In this document: in pieces, positions 62,811 through 64,000 of the stretch | How positions within the stretch are numbered: position 1 is the stretch's first letter | Layout: each line of letters starts with the position of its first letter | NCBI RefSeq assembly: GCF_031624635.1 | Contig: NZ_JAMQOQ010000004.1 | Location: 354,582 to 418,581 of the forward strand | Source: Halogeometricum sp. S3BR5-2 | Lineage (GTDB): Archaea > Halobacteriota > Halobacteria > Halobacteriales > Haloferacaceae | DNA: 64,000 bases | Direction of reading: 5' to 3' | Translations under genes and position numbers: made by a program | Notes under the pieces: model-generated | Seen by the model: only the letters and a program-made list of their open reading frames with translations | What the model was told of the DNA's origin: nothing | The model's database searches: none

Positions 62811-63599
62811 ATGACGGAACACACCCTCCGCGAGTACGAGTCCGGCGACGAGGACCGCGTCCGCGAACTCGTCGAGAGTTCGATGACCACCTCCTACGCG
62901 CTGAGTCCTCGAGAGATAGACGCGATACTGGAGTCGGCGTACCTCGACGAGACGCTGTTGCACCCGCGCGAAGACGCCTACGTGGTCGTCGCCGAAACCG
63001 ACGGAACGGTCGTCGGGGCCGCGAGCGCGACGTTCGGCGACGACGAGACCGCCGTGCAGTGGATCCACGTCGACCCCGAGCGACGCGGCGCGGGCGTCGG
63101 CACGGCGCTGTTCGAGCGCATCAGCGAGGAGTTCGACGAGCGCGGCGTCGAGGCGAAGCGGGCCATCACGCTCTCGGCCAACACGAACGCGGGCGCGTTC
63201 TTCGAGCGGTTCGGCTACGGGAAGGTCGACGAGCGACAGCGCGAAATCGGCGACGAGGACCTCGTGGAGTACGTCTTCGAGGAGGGCGCCGAGACCGAGG
63301 AGAGCGACGCGGACCAGGCGTCCGCCGGGAACGAGTCCGTCCCCGACTACCCCGACAGCGTCGCCGGGGAGGACGGGGAAGAACTCTATCTCGGCGAGGG
63401 CGACGACGACATAGTGCCCGCCTCCGAGGGCTACTTCGTCGCGACCTACACCGAGTCCGACCGCTCCGAGCGGTACGGCTACTACTGTCTGAACTGCGAG
63501 TCGCCGGACGTCTCCATGGACAGCATGGAGACGATACGGTGCAACGAGTGCGGCAACACGCGCAACCCCGACGAGGAGTACGACGGCTCCTACCTGTAG
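62811..63599 (+). CDS. GNAT acetyltransferase with C-terminal zinc ribbon
   Basis: A 262-residue protein. The GNAT fold occupies residues 1-155 and contains the acetyl-CoA loop in HVDPERRGAGVGTALF. A 30-residue acidic linker precedes a C-terminal zinc-ribbon domain with CLNCESPD and CNECGNTRNPDEE (about 225-255). GNAT enzymes acetylate amines or protein N termini; the attached zinc ribbon may recruit a partner. It lies in an operon with the preceding zinc-ribbon protein. Substrate unknown. Confidence 0.8.
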   Translation: MTEHTLREYESGDEDRVRELVESSMTTSYALSPREIDAILESAYLDETLLHPREDAYVVVAETDGTVVGAASATFGDDETAVQWIHVDPERRGAGVGTALFERISEEFDERGVEAKRAITLSANTNAGAFFERFGYGKVDERQREIGDEDLVEYVFEEGAETEESDADQASAGNESVPDYPDSVAGEDGEELYLGEGDDDIVPASEGYFVATYTESDRSERYGYYCLNCESPDVSMDSMETIRCNECGNTRNPDEEYDGSYL

Positions 63600-63677
63600 T
63601 CCGAACGGAATCGCTCGGACGGCCCCTTCGCGGGCCCGGGACGGACGTGACCCTCTCCCCGCCCGCCGGTCAGCTAT

Positions 63678-63684
63678 CTTTATG
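63678..63684 (+). promoter_or_regulatory. TATA box of the malic enzyme gene
   Basis: CTTTATG centred near 63681, 27 bases before the ATG at 63709, the classic distance for a leaderless haloarchaeal transcript. Confidence 0.6.
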
Positions 63685-63708
63685 CGGTGCGGGTGACGGT
63701 ATCCGTCT

Positions 63709-64000
63709 ATGTCACTTGACGACGACGCACGGGAGTACCACCGCGAAGAGCCGCCGGGCAAGATAGAGATTTCGACCACGAAGTCGACGAGCACGCAGCG
63801 AGACCTCTCGTTGGCCTACTCGCCGGGCGTGGCGGCGCCGTGCCGCGACATCGCCGACGACCCCGAGTACGCGTACGAGTACACGGCGAAAGGGAACCTC
63901 GTTGGCGTCGTCTCGGACGGGTCGGCGGTTCTCGGACTGGGCGACATCGGCGCGCAGGCGTCGAAGCCGGTGATGGAGGGCAAGGGCGTGCTGTTCAAGC
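63709..64000 (+). CDS. maeB: NADP-type malic enzyme (3' truncated by window edge)
   Basis: The first 97 residues of a MaeB-type malic enzyme: [20 protein letters not shown], the conserved [20 protein letters not shown] with the catalytic tyrosine, and [20 protein letters not shown]. It decarboxylates malate to pyruvate with reduction of NAD(P). Many archaeal/bacterial long forms carry a C-terminal phosphotransacetylase domain, which would lie outside. The start is supported by the nearby TATA box. Confidence 0.9.
   Translation, partial: MSLDDDAREYHREEPPGKIEISTTKSTSTQRDLSLAYSPGVAAPCRDIADDPEYAYEYTAKGNLVGVVSDGSAVLGLGDIGAQASKPVMEGKGVLFK

Noticed and set aside
1..64000. CRISPR arrays, rRNA genes and intact insertion sequences
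   Set aside because: No regularly spaced repeats, no rRNA-like sequence and no transposase with flanking inverted repeats were seen by reading; a computed search could still find divergent ones.

Overview
The window is haloarchaeal chromosome or megaplasmid DNA, by its gene families a member of the Haloferacales/Natrialbales type. The supporting signs are high GC with strong C/G bias at third codon positions, very acidic proteins (many D/E, few K), TATA-box promoters with leaderless starts, Tat-type lipoprotein signals, HTH-10 (bacterio-opsin activator type) regulators, an archaeal thiolase plus DUF35 pair and a FolC-FolP fusion. No rRNA, tRNA, CRISPR array or intact insertion sequence was recognised. 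Both ends cut through genes: a LivF-type ATPase on the left and malic enzyme on the right.

Left part (1-19.9 kb). A LivF-type transporter subunit is followed by an acyl-CoA degradation operon: a 3-hydroxyacyl-CoA dehydrogenase/enoyl-CoA hydratase fusion, a thiolase, a DUF35 partner and an acyl-CoA ligase. Next come a DUF3237 protein and a YjiH-like membrane protein. From about 8.2 to 18.8 kb the DNA is more AT-rich and looks accessory. It holds a complete peptide/nickel-type ABC importer (lipoprotein divergent from two permeases and two ATPases), decayed sequence, a truncated ORF and a 55-codon gene.

Centre (19.9-41.5 kb). This is a dense concentration of folate-linked one-carbon genes. It contains a DmdA/GcvT-like methyltransferase, serine hydroxymethyltransferase, methylene-THF reductase, an HTH protein, FolC-FolP, PurU, a dimethylglycine/sarcosine-dehydrogenase-like flavoprotein fused to a GcvT module, a threonine/serine dehydratase, a BCCT osmolyte transporter, GTP cyclohydrolase I, RidA, PabA, PabB and FolD. 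Read together, these genes could import a methylated osmolyte (glycine betaine or DMSP), strip methyl groups onto THF, oxidise them through MetF and FolD to formate via PurU, make THF locally, and turn glycine into serine and then pyruvate. The opening step for betaine and the terminal formate dehydrogenase are not in the window, so this is an inference. Several leaders carry regulatory-looking structure, especially the folD leader and the BCCT leader.

Right-centre (43-50.5 kb). A four-carbon acid-sugar kinase, a PdxA-type dehydrogenase and a KdgT-type permease suggest D-threonate or a similar tetronate catabolic unit. Downstream are a Gfo/Idh/MocA sugar dehydrogenase and two aldo/keto reductases.

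Right (50.5-64 kb). Here lie a DJ-1/PfpI protein, a secreted calcium-motif protein, regulators, small membrane and zinc-ribbon proteins, a rhodanese, and a 2-oxoacid dehydrogenase operon (lpd, E1, E2). In that operon E1-alpha and E1-beta are fused in a single 737-residue protein and E2 carries a very long acidic linker. GNAT and zinc-ribbon proteins and the start of malic enzyme close the window.
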